Positions 1 through 9,836 of a DNA stretch of 64,000 nt are shown in pieces. Under the pieces are notes generated by a model that worked only from the letters and a program-made list of their open reading frames with translations, did no database searches and was not told the DNA's origin. Both the position numbers and the translations under genes were made by a program. The stretch comes from JBKQVT01 sp963727245. Its GTDB lineage: Bacteria; Planctomycetota; Planctomycetia; Pirellulales; Thermoguttaceae. Within the stretch, counting starts at the first letter, position 1. Each line of letters begins with the position of its first letter. Location: assembly GCA_963727245.1 (NCBI GenBank), contig CAVSFO010000004.1, forward strand, positions 310,001 to 374,000, given 5' to 3'.

Positions 1-308
1 GAGGCCACCGAGATGAATTCGATGTTGCCGAGGAAGGCCCGCAATTCGCTGGTCACGCCGGTGATGCCCGCCCCGCCGCATTTTTGGGCCTCTGCCACCA
101 TGCGGGCGTAGGATTGTTGGCGGCCTTCATGGATGATTTGCGTAATCTGCTCGACTTCGCCGCCGAAGGCACTTTTCAGTCCGGCCCCGATGCCGCCGAC
201 GAACCCCAGCGAATAGACGCTATTGCCGACGACCAGTTCCCCGGGGCTGAGGCCCTTGAGGTGGAGGCAATACAGTTCGTTACCAGACAATCCGGTCATG
301 ACGGACAT
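1..308 (-). CDS. UPF0145 (YbjQ-like) heavy-metal-binding domain protein, 3' end cut by the window edge
   Basis: About 100 residues are visible before the gene runs off the left edge. The pattern GNSVYSLG, then a GGIGAGLKS loop, GGEVEQIT, a helix with ARMVAEAQ, and GAGITGVTSE matches the UPF0145/YbjQ fold, a small domain thought to form a homopentamer. Its biochemical role is not established. ATG codons at 308 and 299 are both possible; I used the outer one. It lies on the same strand as ftsY, separated by about 200 bases that hold one hairpin. The family call is firm; the function is unknown. Confidence 0.75.
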   Translation of the reverse strand, partial: MSVMTGLSGNELYCLHLKGLSPGELVVGNSVYSLGFVGGIGAGLKSAFGGEVEQITQIIHEGRQQSYARMVAEAQKCGGAGITGVTSELRAFLGNIEFISVA

Positions 309-441
309 GGTTCTGATCCTTGATCGAGGTTTGGAAGAGGAATTGCCGCTCCCCGGCGACCGCATGGTGGAAAGTCTAGGGGAAGCCGCCCCATCTTGTC
401 AAGGATAGCCGCACTGCCATTGCGACTTTTGGCTCCCTAAG

Positions 442-463
442 CCCACCGGCTGCGTCCGGTGGG
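442..463 (-). terminator. GC-rich hairpin between ftsY and the UPF0145 gene
   Basis: An 8-bp perfect stem (CCCACCGG/CCGGTGGG) closes a 6-base loop, 43 bases past the ftsY stop. There is no T-run, so intrinsic termination is uncertain. The same hairpin, including its AAG prefix and CTGCG loop, occurs at 40074-40095 between two other genes, so it may be a dispersed repeat rather than a dedicated terminator. Confidence 0.3.
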
Positions 464-505
464 AACGGGTCGCGTCGCAGATAGGGACAAAATCCCCAGG
501 CCCGC

Positions 506-1429
506 TCAGCGGCCCAGGTCGTCAAACAGGGCGTCGACAAACGGATCGGCCTCGAAAAGGGCCAGGTCCTCGGCCTTCTCGCCGACGCCCACGTACTTCA
601 CCGGCAGCCCGACTTGCTTGCGAATGGCCACCACCACGCCGCCCTTGGCCGTGCCGTCCAGCTTGGCCAGCACGATGCCCGTGCAACGCACGGCGTCGGT
701 GAAGTGCCGGGCCTGGCTGATGCCGTTCTGGCCCGTGGTGGCGTCCAAAACCAGCAGCACCTCGTGCGGAGCGTCGGGAATCTGTTTGCCGAGCACGCGA
801 TGGATCTTCGTCAGTTCCTGCATCAGGCCCTGTTGCGTTTGCAGCCGCCCGGCGGTGTCCACGATGCAGACGTCGGCGGCCGCTTCCAGGGCTCGGGCGA
901 CCGTGCGATGGGCCACGCTGGCCGGGTCGCTGCCCTGGGGGCCGGTGACGATCTCGGCGCCGAGGCGTTGGGCCCAGATGGTCAACTGCTCGACGGCCGC
1001 CGCCCGGAAGGTGTCGCCCGCCCCCAGCACCACCCGCTTGCCGTCCGCTTGGAACATGGCCGCCAGCTTGGCGATCGAGGTCGTCTTTCCCGAACCGTTC
1101 ACGCCGGCCACCATGATGACCGTGGGCCCGGCGGCGGCGAAACGGATGGGGTCGGCGGGCTGGGCCAGCAAGGTCCTGAGCGTCTGCTTGATGTGCTCCA
1201 GCACGTCGCCGAGCTGCACGACGCGGGCGCGGAAACTGGCGCGGATTTCGTCGACGGTTTCCTGGGCCGCCTCGACGCCCATGTCGGTCTTCACCAGCAG
1301 CTCGAACAATTCGTCGAGGAACGCCTCGTCGACCAATCGCCCCTGGGTCTTGAAAAGGTCGCGCAGATCGGTGTTCAGCAGCGAACGGGTCTTCTTTAGA
1401 CCTTGCTTCAGTTTATCAAATAGACCCAT
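506..1429 (-). CDS. ftsY: Signal recognition particle receptor FtsY
   Basis: SRP receptor GTPase (307 residues) that docks the ribosome-SRP complex at the membrane for co-translational insertion. The start MGLFDKLKQGLKKTR matches the usual NG-domain start, so the long upstream extension of the open frame is not used. The four-helix N domain comes first. The G domain follows with the P-loop GVNGSGKTTS near residue 120, DTFRAAAVEQL, DTAGR and a C-terminal AKLDGTAKGG. The acidic A domain of E. coli FtsY is missing, as in many bacteria. It lies 59 bases after nusB on the same strand, probably in one transcript with nusB and ribH. Confidence 0.95.
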   Translation of the reverse strand: MGLFDKLKQGLKKTRSLLNTDLRDLFKTQGRLVDEAFLDELFELLVKTDMGVEAAQETVDEIRASFRARVVQLGDVLEHIKQTLRTLLAQPADPIRFAAAGPTVIMVAGVNGSGKTTSIAKLAAMFQADGKRVVLGAGDTFRAAAVEQLTIWAQRLGAEIVTGPQGSDPASVAHRTVARALEAAADVCIVDTAGRLQTQQGLMQELTKIHRVLGKQIPDAPHEVLLVLDATTGQNGISQARHFTDAVRCTGIVLAKLDGTAKGGVVVAIRKQVGLPVKYVGVGEKAEDLALFEADPFVDALFDDLGR

Positions 1430-1488
1430 GGGACAGTTCAGGGTTGGGGGTTCAGGGGTTGGAGCGGCCTCAATGGCGTCTTTCGGCT

Positions 1489-1932
1489 TCACGGCTGGCT
1501 CTCTGCCGGGCACCGGGCGGCGTCCGCCTGTTGGCGGGCGCGGTGCATGAGGTTGTCGAGGATGCCGTTGACGAACTGGGCGGAGTTGGCGGAGCCGAAT
1601 CGCTTGGCCAGCTCGACCGCCTCGTCGATGGCCACCCGCGGCGGCGTGTCGCTGTGGAAGATTTCGTAAGCCCCCAGCCGCAGCACGTTGCGATCGGTGG
1701 CGGCCATGCGGTGCAGGCTCCAGTTGGCCGCCGTCTGTTCGATCCATTGGTCCAGTTCCTGGCGGTTCCGCCGCACCCCGGCCACCAGTTGGCGGGCCAG
1801 CGCGACCAGGTCTTCCGCCTTCAGCCGCTCGGCAATCAGCGCGTCGCCGATGGCCGGCGAACCCTGTGGATTCAGATCGTCCTGATAGAGGACTTGGAAG
1901 GCGACTTCTCGAGAACGGCTGCGGCGGGCCAT
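1489..1932 (-). CDS. nusB: Transcription antitermination factor NusB
   Basis: All-helical RNA-binding protein (147 residues) that joins NusE/S10 on boxA RNA in rRNA antitermination. The Arg-rich start MARRSRSREVAFQVLYQ and the C-terminal VAIDEAVELAKRFG-FVNGILD block are the family signatures. Length is typical. The ribH-nusB pairing is a common bacterial arrangement. The start ATG at 1932 is the only sensible one. Confidence 0.95.
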   Translation of the reverse strand: MARRSRSREVAFQVLYQDDLNPQGSPAIGDALIAERLKAEDLVALARQLVAGVRRNRQELDQWIEQTAANWSLHRMAATDRNVLRLGAYEIFHSDTPPRVAIDEAVELAKRFGSANSAQFVNGILDNLMHRARQQADAARCPAESQP

Positions 1933-2019
1933 GGAAAACTCAGGAAGGGGTGTGAAACGTTGCTGCCAGGCTGGCGACGCTCAATTGTACACGATCAGGG
2001 AGAATCTTCCCATAAGGGA

Positions 2020-2060
2020 TTTCACGCAAAGGCGCGGAGTCGCGAAGACGCAAAGGAAGG
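2020..2060. repeat. CGCAAAGGCGC-type dispersed repeat between ribH and nusB
   Basis: This AAAGG/CGC-rich stretch (TTTCACGCAAAGGCGCGGAG, then GACGCAAAGG) closely resembles both arms of the inverted repeat at 5371-5521, and a shorter piece near 9670. It fills most of the 141-base ribH-nusB gap. Confidence 0.6.
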
Positions 2061-2073
2061 AAGTCATCGGTCT

Positions 2074-2579
2074 TCAGGCGGGCAGCTTCGAGAGCAGGTC
2101 GACCATTTCCAGGGCTGCCTCGGCGCAATCGACCCCTTTGTTGCCCACGCGGCTCTGCGCCTGGTCCTTGCCGGTGGTGGCGGTCTGACCGCCGGAGCGG
2201 GCGATCGCCTGCTCCAGGGTGTTGCAGGTGAGCAGTCCGAACAGCACCGGCAGGCCACAGCGGGCGCCCAGCTCGGCCAGCGCGATGCTCACCGCCCGGT
2301 TGATGTGCTGATCGTGCGTGGTCTCGCCGCGAATGACGGCGCCGAGGCAGAGGATGGCCGCGTAGCGACGGCTCTCGGCCAGGCGGCCGGCCACGGTGGG
2401 AATCTCGAAGGCGCCGGGAGTCCAGACCACGTCGATCTGCTCCTCGGCGACGCCGTGCGCCAGCAGCGTCCGCACCGCGCCGTCCAGCAGCCGGGAAGTG
2501 ATCGACTCGTTGAACCGCGAGACCACCAGGGCGAATCGCCCCGGGCCGGCGGCCGTATTGCCTTGGTAGACGTTGACCA

Positions 2580-2580
<1 letters not shown>
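2074..2580 (-). CDS. ribH: 6,7-dimethyl-8-ribityllumazine synthase
   Basis: Penultimate enzyme of riboflavin synthesis (168 residues); it condenses 5-amino-6-ribitylamino-uracil with 3,4-dihydroxybutanone phosphate. Family blocks are ALVVSRFNESIT, VVWTPGAFEIP and GAVIRGETTHDQHI; the usual GETPHF appears here as GETTHD, keeping the catalytic His. The ATG at 2580 overlaps the rho stop codon by one base (TGATG), so the two genes are translationally coupled. A long frame extends upstream, but only inside rho. Confidence 0.95.
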
Positions 2581-4100
<1,520 letters not shown>

Positions 4101-4250
4101 ACTCCTCAGAGAGAAATGGGCCGGCGCGCGGAAGGCGCCGGCGGCGGGTTAATCGAAATCAGTCGTCGCGGTAGACGCAAAAAGTCAGGGGGCGGCAGGG
4201 TTAAAAGTTTTGGGGGCCCAGGGTGGGCCCCAGGAACTGGGATTGTGAAC

Positions 4251-4414
4251 TTACGTCAGAATCTTGATGATGTGGCGTGCTAAGTGCTCGTCGATTTCGC
4301 GGTGTCGTGGGACGGGTTGTCGTTTGCTTGTTCGTGGGTTGATAAAAATGTCGTGATTGGCTCCCGATCGCAGCCATGCCTCTGGAGCTGCTTCAGCAGG
4401 TCCGTTCTCTTCAT
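4251..4414 (-). pseudogene. hicA: HicA-type mRNA interferase toxin, frameshifted
   Basis: The start MKRTDLLKQLQRHGC is the HicA N-terminus. The matching second half, GANHDIFINPRTSKRQPVP and then RHREIDEHLARHII, is encoded in another frame from about 4365 onward. This half carries the dsRBD-like His and the typical VPRHREI block. One base appears to be missing in the GGG near 4362-4366. Without it, translation continues for another 29 residues of unrelated sequence. The ATG overlaps the hicB stop by four bases (ATGA). The break is either a real inactivation or a sequencing indel. Confidence 0.7.
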
Positions 4415-4605
4415 GGAATGGCGATCGTCTTTACCTTGTGTTCTTCCGGAACGTCGTCCATCGCCATCAAGAGGTAGGCCTCCTTGAGGTTCGCCTCCAA
4501 CTCTTTCAACGTCCTTCCCTGGCTCATGATCTCCGGATGGTCCAGCAACTTCCCCACCCAGAACCGCTTTCCCTTCCAATAGACCATGCTCATTTCCGTC
4601 GCCAT
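4411..4605 (-). CDS. hicB: HicB-like antitoxin
   Basis: Small protein of 64 residues with the HicB-type fold: a short beta strand with GKRFWVGKLLDHPEI, the SQGRTLKELEANLKEAY helix, and a short tail. The motif pattern (pexxSQGxTxxEAxxNLKEA) is characteristic of the partner antitoxin. No DNA-binding tail is visible, so autoregulation is uncertain. It is placed antitoxin first, coupled to hicA by an ATGA overlap, between coaE and rho. A longer open frame reaches 4860, but the earlier part lies inside coaE. Confidence 0.75.
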   Translation of the reverse strand: MATEMSMVYWKGKRFWVGKLLDHPEIMSQGRTLKELEANLKEAYLLMAMDDVPEEHKVKTIAIP

Positions 4606-4682
4606 GGCGTATCTCGAAGGGCCTGCGTGTTCCGGGAAAAAGGTAAAAGTCGCCGGCGCGGACGGCGCCCGCGGCGGGACCA

Positions 4683-5285
4683 TCAACCGACAAGGGAGTG
4701 CCAAAAACGCTCGACTTGAGCTTCTGTCCGTTGCGGAGAACCAGAATTGTCTATAATCACATCGGCGCGGCGGCGCTTGAAGTCCAACGATTCCTGCACG
4801 CCCTGGCGAGCCGCAAATTCCTCCTCGCTCCACCCGCGACCCCGTGCCCGCGCCAGACAAACCTCAGGGGGGGCATCGACAAATACTAGCCTTTCACATA
4901 GTTTATCCCAACCGGCCTCAAGAATCAACGGGGCGTCCAAAACGGCGATCTTCACCCCCCCCGCCTCCAGCGCCGCCGCCTGCTGCCGGAGCAGACGGCC
5001 GATTTCCGGATGGCTCAGTTGTTCCAGGTACTTTCGCTCCGGGGGGCCGGCGGGCCCAGCGGCGAACACGATGCCGCCCAGCCGCCCGCGATCGACGTGT
5101 CCGTCCGGCCCGAAGGCCGCCTCCCCCCAGCGCTCGCGGACTGCGGCCTCCACGTGCGGCAGCCGCAGCACTTCGTGGCCCGCGCGATCGGCGTCCAACA
5201 CGCCGGCGCCAAGCCGGGCCAACTGCGCAGCCACCATGCTCTTGCCGCTCGCCACTCCGCCCAGTAAACCGATTACACGCATCAT
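4683..5285 (-). CDS. coaE: Dephospho-CoA kinase
   Basis: Last step of coenzyme A synthesis: phosphorylates the 3' hydroxyl of dephospho-CoA (200 residues). The N-terminus MMRVIGLLGGVASGKSMVA holds the P-loop. DADRAGHEVL follows, then HPEIGRLL and the lid region ARARGRGWSEEEFAARQ. The typical C-terminal DVIIDNSG is present. Start at 5285 (or the adjacent Met at 5282). The upstream 13 codons of the open frame lack family similarity. Confidence 0.93.
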   Translation of the reverse strand: MMRVIGLLGGVASGKSMVAAQLARLGAGVLDADRAGHEVLRLPHVEAAVRERWGEAAFGPDGHVDRGRLGGIVFAAGPAGPPERKYLEQLSHPEIGRLLRQQAAALEAGGVKIAVLDAPLILEAGWDKLCERLVFVDAPPEVCLARARGRGWSEEEFAARQGVQESLDFKRRRADVIIDNSGSPQRTEAQVERFWHSLVG

Positions 5286-5370
5286 GGTTGCAAGAAATGT
5301 CCGTGGCGATTTGCACGGTGCCAAAAATTTAACGTAATGCTAACCAAAACCAAGGGTATGGCGTGAAGCC

Positions 5371-5521
5371 TCTCGCGCAAAGGCGCCGAGCGCAAAGACG
5401 CAAAGGTAGGAAAGAAACGACGGGAAGGTCGGATTGCCCCGCGCGCCGTCGATTCACCAAAATCACCTCTCCTTCCTTCCTTTTCCTTTGCGGCTCTGCG
5501 CCTTGGCGCCTCTGCGCGAGA
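5371..5521. repeat. Inverted repeat of the CGCAAAGGCGC family upstream of coaE
   Basis: The left arm begins TCTCGCGCAAAGGCGCCGAG and the right arm, read in reverse complement, begins TCTCGCGCAGAGGCGCCAAG; both continue with CGCAAAGG and a GGAAAG tail. The element fills most of the gap between coaE and polA. Neither arm belongs to a credible gene. Confidence 0.7.
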
Positions 5522-5563
5522 AAGTTTTCGTGTAACGTTGCCACTCGGCCGTGCGCCTGGCGA

Positions 5564-8500
5564 TCATGGGGCCAGCGGCCGCGCGTCGGCCCAATTCGGG
5601 CCCGCCTTCAAATCGACCTTCAAGGGAACCCGCAACGCGGCCGCCCCGGCCATCTCCTCGCGCACCAGCGCGGCCAGCCGCGGCAGTTCCTCGGCGGGCG
5701 CCTCGAAGATCAACTCATCGTGGATTTGCAACAACATCCGCGCCGCCAGACCCTCGCGCAGCAGCCGCTTGTGGATGGCGATCATCGCCAGCTTGATCAG
5801 GTCGGCCGCGGAGCCCTGGATGACCGTGTTGACGGCGGTCCGTTCGGCGAGGTTCCGGGAGCGGCCGGCATTTTCGCGGACGCCGCGAATCTCCCGCCGC
5901 CGCCCCAGGATGGTTTTAACATAGCCGCGCCGCCGGCATTCCGCCAGTACCCGCACCAGGAACTGCTCGATGCCCGGATAGCGGCTGAAGTAGTTGTCGA
6001 TGAACTCGGCGGCTGCGTCCCGTGCGATTCCCAGCCGGCGTGCCAGCCCCGCGGCGCTCTGTCCATAGATGACGCCGAAATTTACCGTCTTGGCCTGCCG
6101 CCGCATCGCCCCGGTCACCTCGGCCAGCGGGACGTTGCTGACCTGGCTGGCCACGCGGGCGTGGATGTCCTCGTCGCGCGCAAATGCCTCGCACAACTGC
6201 TCGTCGCCCGAATAATGCGCCAGAATCCGCAATTCGATCTGCGAATAGTCGGCCGCCAGCAAGACCCAGCCTTCCTGGCCGGGCACGAACGCGGAGCGGA
6301 TGTCGCGCCCCTCGTCGGTCCGCACCGGGATATTTTGCAGGTTCGGATCGCTCGAACTCAGCCGCCCGGTGGCCGTCACCACCTGGTTGAACGAGGCATG
6401 GACGCGGCCGGTCGTGGGATGGACCATCGCCGGCAAGGCGTCCACGTAGGTCCCCTTGAGCTTGGCGTATTGGCGGTACTGGACGATCTTCTGCGGCAGC
6501 GGATGCTGGGCGGCCAATGCCTCCAGCACGGCCACGTCGGTGCTGGGGCCGGTCTTCGTCCGCTTCAGCACCGGCAGCTTCTTTTCCACGAAGAGGAGCC
6601 GCTGCAATTGCTTGGGCGAAGCGATGTTGAAGCGGTAGCCGGCCAGCTCGTAAATTTCCCGCTCCAAGGCCGCCATGCGCTGGCCGTAGCGGCGGCTCAA
6701 TTCCGCCAGCCGGCCCACGTCCACCTTGATGCCGGTGTACTCCATCTCGGCGAGCACCTCGACCAGCGGCAGTTCCAGTCTCACCAGCAGGTCGGCCAAT
6801 TCGGCCGCGGCGAGCTTCTCCGCCAGGATCGGCCGCAGGCACACCGGCAGCCAGGCGTCCTCGACGGCATAGTCGGTCACCTGGGCCACCGGCACCTGGT
6901 CCATGCGCAACTGGTTCTTGCCGCTGCCGATCAGCTCGGCGATCTTGATGGTGGCGTGGTTGAGGTATCGCTTGGCCAGGTCGTTGAGGTTGTGGTTGCG
7001 CCGTCCGGCGTCGAGCAGATAGCTGGCCACCATAGTGTCGAAGCTCAGGCCGGCCAGGGCGACGCCCGCCGCGCGAAAGACGATGATGTCGTACTTCAGG
7101 TTCTGGCCGATCTTGCCGATTGCCGGGTCTTCCAGCACCGGCCGCAGGGCTTCCAGCGTGGAGGGCATGTCCAGATGGTTCTCACCCGGCGGGGCGCGGA
7201 AGGGCAAGTACCAACCCCCGCGCTGGTCCCAGGCGAAGGACAGCCCCACGATCTCGGCCCACCGCGGCCGCACGCTGGTCGTCTCCGTATCGACGGAAAT
7301 GCAGGGCTGCGCCGCAGTTCGGCGAGAAAGGCGGCGAATTTTTCCGCCGTGTCCACCAGCCGGTGCTCCGCCTTCCTCCTCCCCTCTCCCTCCGGGGGAT
7401 GGGCAGACGCTGGACGAGGCGGTGCGGGCAACGTGTCTCTCCCCTCTCCCTCCGGGAGAGGGGCCGGGGGTGAGGGCTGCTTGTCTTTTGGCATGGCGAC
7501 CGCGTCGCTCTGGGGACTGTCCCCGTTTTCGCGCAGCGAAAACGGGACTGTCCCCATTGGAGCCTCCGCCCGCTTCGCCGCCCCTTCGCCCGCCCGACCT
7601 CTGACTTTCTCCGCCAGGCTGCGAAAGCCGAACTCCTCGAAGAGTTCCAGCACGGGGGCCAAATCGGAGGCGTCCCACCGCGCCGCCTGCCAGTCGATCG
7701 CCACCGGCACGTGGTCGTCGAGCTGGACGAGCTGGCGGCTGAGAATGGCCTGCTGGCCGTATTTTTTCAAGTTCTCCCGCCGGGCCACCGCCGTCAACTC
7801 ATCGGTGTGTTTTAATACGCCCTCCAGGCTGCCGTATTTTTCCAGCAATTGCCGGGCATAGACCGGCCCGACCAGCGGCACGCCCGGCACGTTGTCCGAG
7901 GCATCGCCCACCAGGGCCAGGTAATCGACGACCTGGTGCGGGCTGATGCCCCAATCGGTCCGCAACGCCTCGCGGTCCAGGACCTCGTTCTTCCGGATGT
8001 TGTAGAGCTTCACCCGCTCCGAGATCAACTGCCGGCAGTCCTTGTCACTGGTGACCACGTAGCACCGGCCGTCGAGTTGCTCGACGAGCCGGGCAAGGGT
8101 GGCCAGGATGTCGTCGGCCTCGAACGACGGCATCCCCAGGGCCGGAATCCCCAGCGCCCGGACGACCCGATGGCAGGAAATGATCTGCGGCGCCAGGTCC
8201 TCCGGCATCGCCGGCCGATGCTCCTTGTATTGCGGATACATCGCGTGACGGAAGGTCTTGCCCGGCAGGTCGAATGCGCAGAAGAGGAAGTCCGGCCGCT
8301 TCGATTCCAGCAGGTAGAGCAGGTCGCGGGCGAAACCGTACACGGCCGCCACCGGCTCGCCCCGCGGACTGGTCATTTCCGGCAGGGCGTGGAACACCTG
8401 GTGAATGAGCGAATGGCAATCGACCGCCCAAACCGTCTGCCCGGCGAGACTTTGCGGCGGCGGCCCGGGCGGACGATCCGACTGCGCGAGCATGGCGGCG

Positions 8501-8661
8501 ATCGCGCCGGCCCGCTCGTCGGCTGCGGTCGTGGCCGGCGGGCTGGCCTGTGGGGTCTGGCCGGACGGTGGGACCGATGGCCCTTCCGCAGGGCGATCGC
8601 CGGCCTCCGGCTCGAATCCGGGCAGTAGCGGCGCGACCGGCTTGAAACGCTTTGCCATCAC
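5564..8661 (-). CDS. polA: DNA polymerase I, with repeat-derived linker and one frameshift
   Basis: Replicative gap-filling polymerase with three domains. The 5' nuclease domain spans roughly residues 70-360 (VYGFARDLL, FEADDILATLA, VGDASDNVPG). The 3'-5' exonuclease keeps its catalytic set (VDTETTS, NLKYD, DYAVEDAW). The polymerase has motif A (DYSQIELRILAH), motif B (RRQAKTVNFGVIYG) and motif C (IHDELIF). The frame breaks once at about 7308-7314, within the exonuclease start; one base is missing from the GCGGCGC run. Between nuclease and exonuclease lies a linker of about 60 residues, much of it translated from two dispersed repeats (7377-7475 and 7512-7555). Confidence 0.9.
7377..7475. repeat. 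Two CCCCTCTCCCTCCGGG repeats inside polA
   Basis: The unit CCCCTCTCCCTCCGGG occurs at 7381 and again at 7441, the second as a hairpin with GGGAGAGGGG. It encodes the PLPEGEG and PPEGEG peptides of the PolA linker. Relatives occur at 60897-60920 (end of the histidine kinase) and near 52020-52050 (end of grpE). Confidence 0.75.
7512..7555. repeat. 44-bp GGGGAC-AGTCCCC palindrome, copy 1 (inside polA)
   Basis: A near-perfect hairpin: GGGGACTGTCCC, a TTTTCG/CGAAAA inner stem, and GGGACTGTCCCC. It is read in frame within polA, giving GTVPFSLRENGDSPQ. Other copies are at 17300, 27871, 37641 and 51575. Confidence 0.9.
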
Positions 8662-8713
8662 AGGGTTGCTCGACGAGACGGGGCCCTATCTGCACGGACA
8701 CGAGCCCCGCGCC

Positions 8714-8970
8714 GTGAGCCCTCGTTGTTATGCGCAGGTCGTTGTTTCCGGAACTGTTTTGGCCCCGCAGGGGCCGTAATAATTTAGCCCAGGGTTGCCG
8801 CGCAGCGGCTACCCTGGGTCGGCGAGCCACCCTCGCCCTCAACCCCACCGGGGTTGCGCGGGCCTCCACGAAACGAAACCCCGTTGAGGTTTGGATTTCT
8901 CGCCGTCCGAAGCCCAGGGTAGCCGCTGCGCGGCAACCCTGGGCTATGCTATCGTGCCCCTTTGGGGCAA
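8714..8970. repeat. 257-bp dispersed repeat, copy 1, upstream of polA
   Basis: About 85% identical by eye to 12765-13022. It contains two hairpins in inverted orientation (CAGGGTTGCCGC/GCGGCTACCCTG), the segment CCCTCGCCCTCAACCCCACC, and a right end CCCCTTTGGGGC. The 726-base gap between polA and the next gene (8662-9387) holds this repeat and otherwise no gene I can support. Confidence 0.85.
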
Positions 8971-9387
8971 ACGCCCGTTAGCCGTTGCGACCTGTGTGTA
9001 ACAACGAGGGCGTGAGCCCACGGATAGGGTAGAACAAACTCGCGACCGTTAATGCTATGCCCATTTCGGGGAGGCGTCAAGGATGCCCCCCGTCGCCGCG
9101 GCCGAAGCCGCTAGCCGTAGAAAAGCTGGCGAAAAACGGCATCGCCAGCCCCCGTGGTTTTTCCTTGACAGTAACCAAAAGATTCACGAAAATGTACTTA
9201 TCGCTTTCCGGGCTTGGAACACCCGGGAAGGTTCTTCTTTAAGGTTGGTTCCCCGCGGGCCGCCCGTGCGGCAGGCGCCAGGGACCGAAATCTGACGGAA
9301 ACGGAGCGTTATAAGAAGAGGCGCAATTCCGCCCCTGTGCTTGTGAGTGCGCGGACGCTGCGCTGCAACCCAGTGAGGAGGATTCCG

Positions 9388-9627
9388 ATGAATCGCAATG
9401 GCAAGGACTTGGAGAAGCTCGTCGCGATCGTGTCGCCCTGGGAAAAACTTCCCGCGTTGGCGAAGAGGAACTTCCGGATCGAAAGTCTGCCGGAGGAGAA
9501 GAAGGTCAAGGTCTGGCGCGAGGACCTGCAGACTGAGGAGCTGTTGGCCGCGGAGCTGAGCCAGGTCGGCATCACCGCCGCCGAATTGCGCAGCAGCAGG
9601 ATCACGGACTGGAAAGGGGTGGAGTAG
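9388..9627 (+). CDS. Small hypothetical protein (79 residues)
   Basis: The start ATG is preceded by a strong GAGGAG ribosome site seven bases upstream. The product is charged and helical: the N-terminus MNRNGKDLEKLVAIVSPWEKL is followed by AKRNFRIESLPEEKKVKVWR. The C-terminus has LAAELSQVGITAAELR. I do not recognise a family. No membrane segment or signal peptide is visible. It is a lone plus-strand gene between the polA repeat region and the 3' end of guaA. Coding is supported by the ribosome site and GC-biased third positions rather than by homology. Confidence 0.6.
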   Translation: MNRNGKDLEKLVAIVSPWEKLPALAKRNFRIESLPEEKKVKVWREDLQTEELLAAELSQVGITAAELRSSRITDWKGVE

Positions 9628-9836
9628 CGACAACCCCGGTGCAACGATTCCGAATTGAGCGGACGAAATTCTCGCGCAGAGGCGCTGAGGATGAGGGAGC
9701 GATTGGCGAGTCAGCGCCCGGGCCGTGCGGGGAAAGTGGCGTCGTGGCGCTGCCGCGCTATCCGAGGACTAACGTCCCCGGCTCGGCTCCTTTGTCTTTC
9801 CTTCCCCCTTCCGCCCTCCGCCTTCCGCCTTTCCGC

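Noticed and set aside
5363..7861. 832-residue plus-strand open frame
   Set aside because: Antisense to polA, whose motifs are clear. GC-rich third positions keep opposite frames open.
9160..9330. Promoter with TTGACA at about 9167 and TATAAG near 9311
   Set aside because: The two boxes are too far apart to pair and no suitable -10 lies 17 bases after TTGACA.
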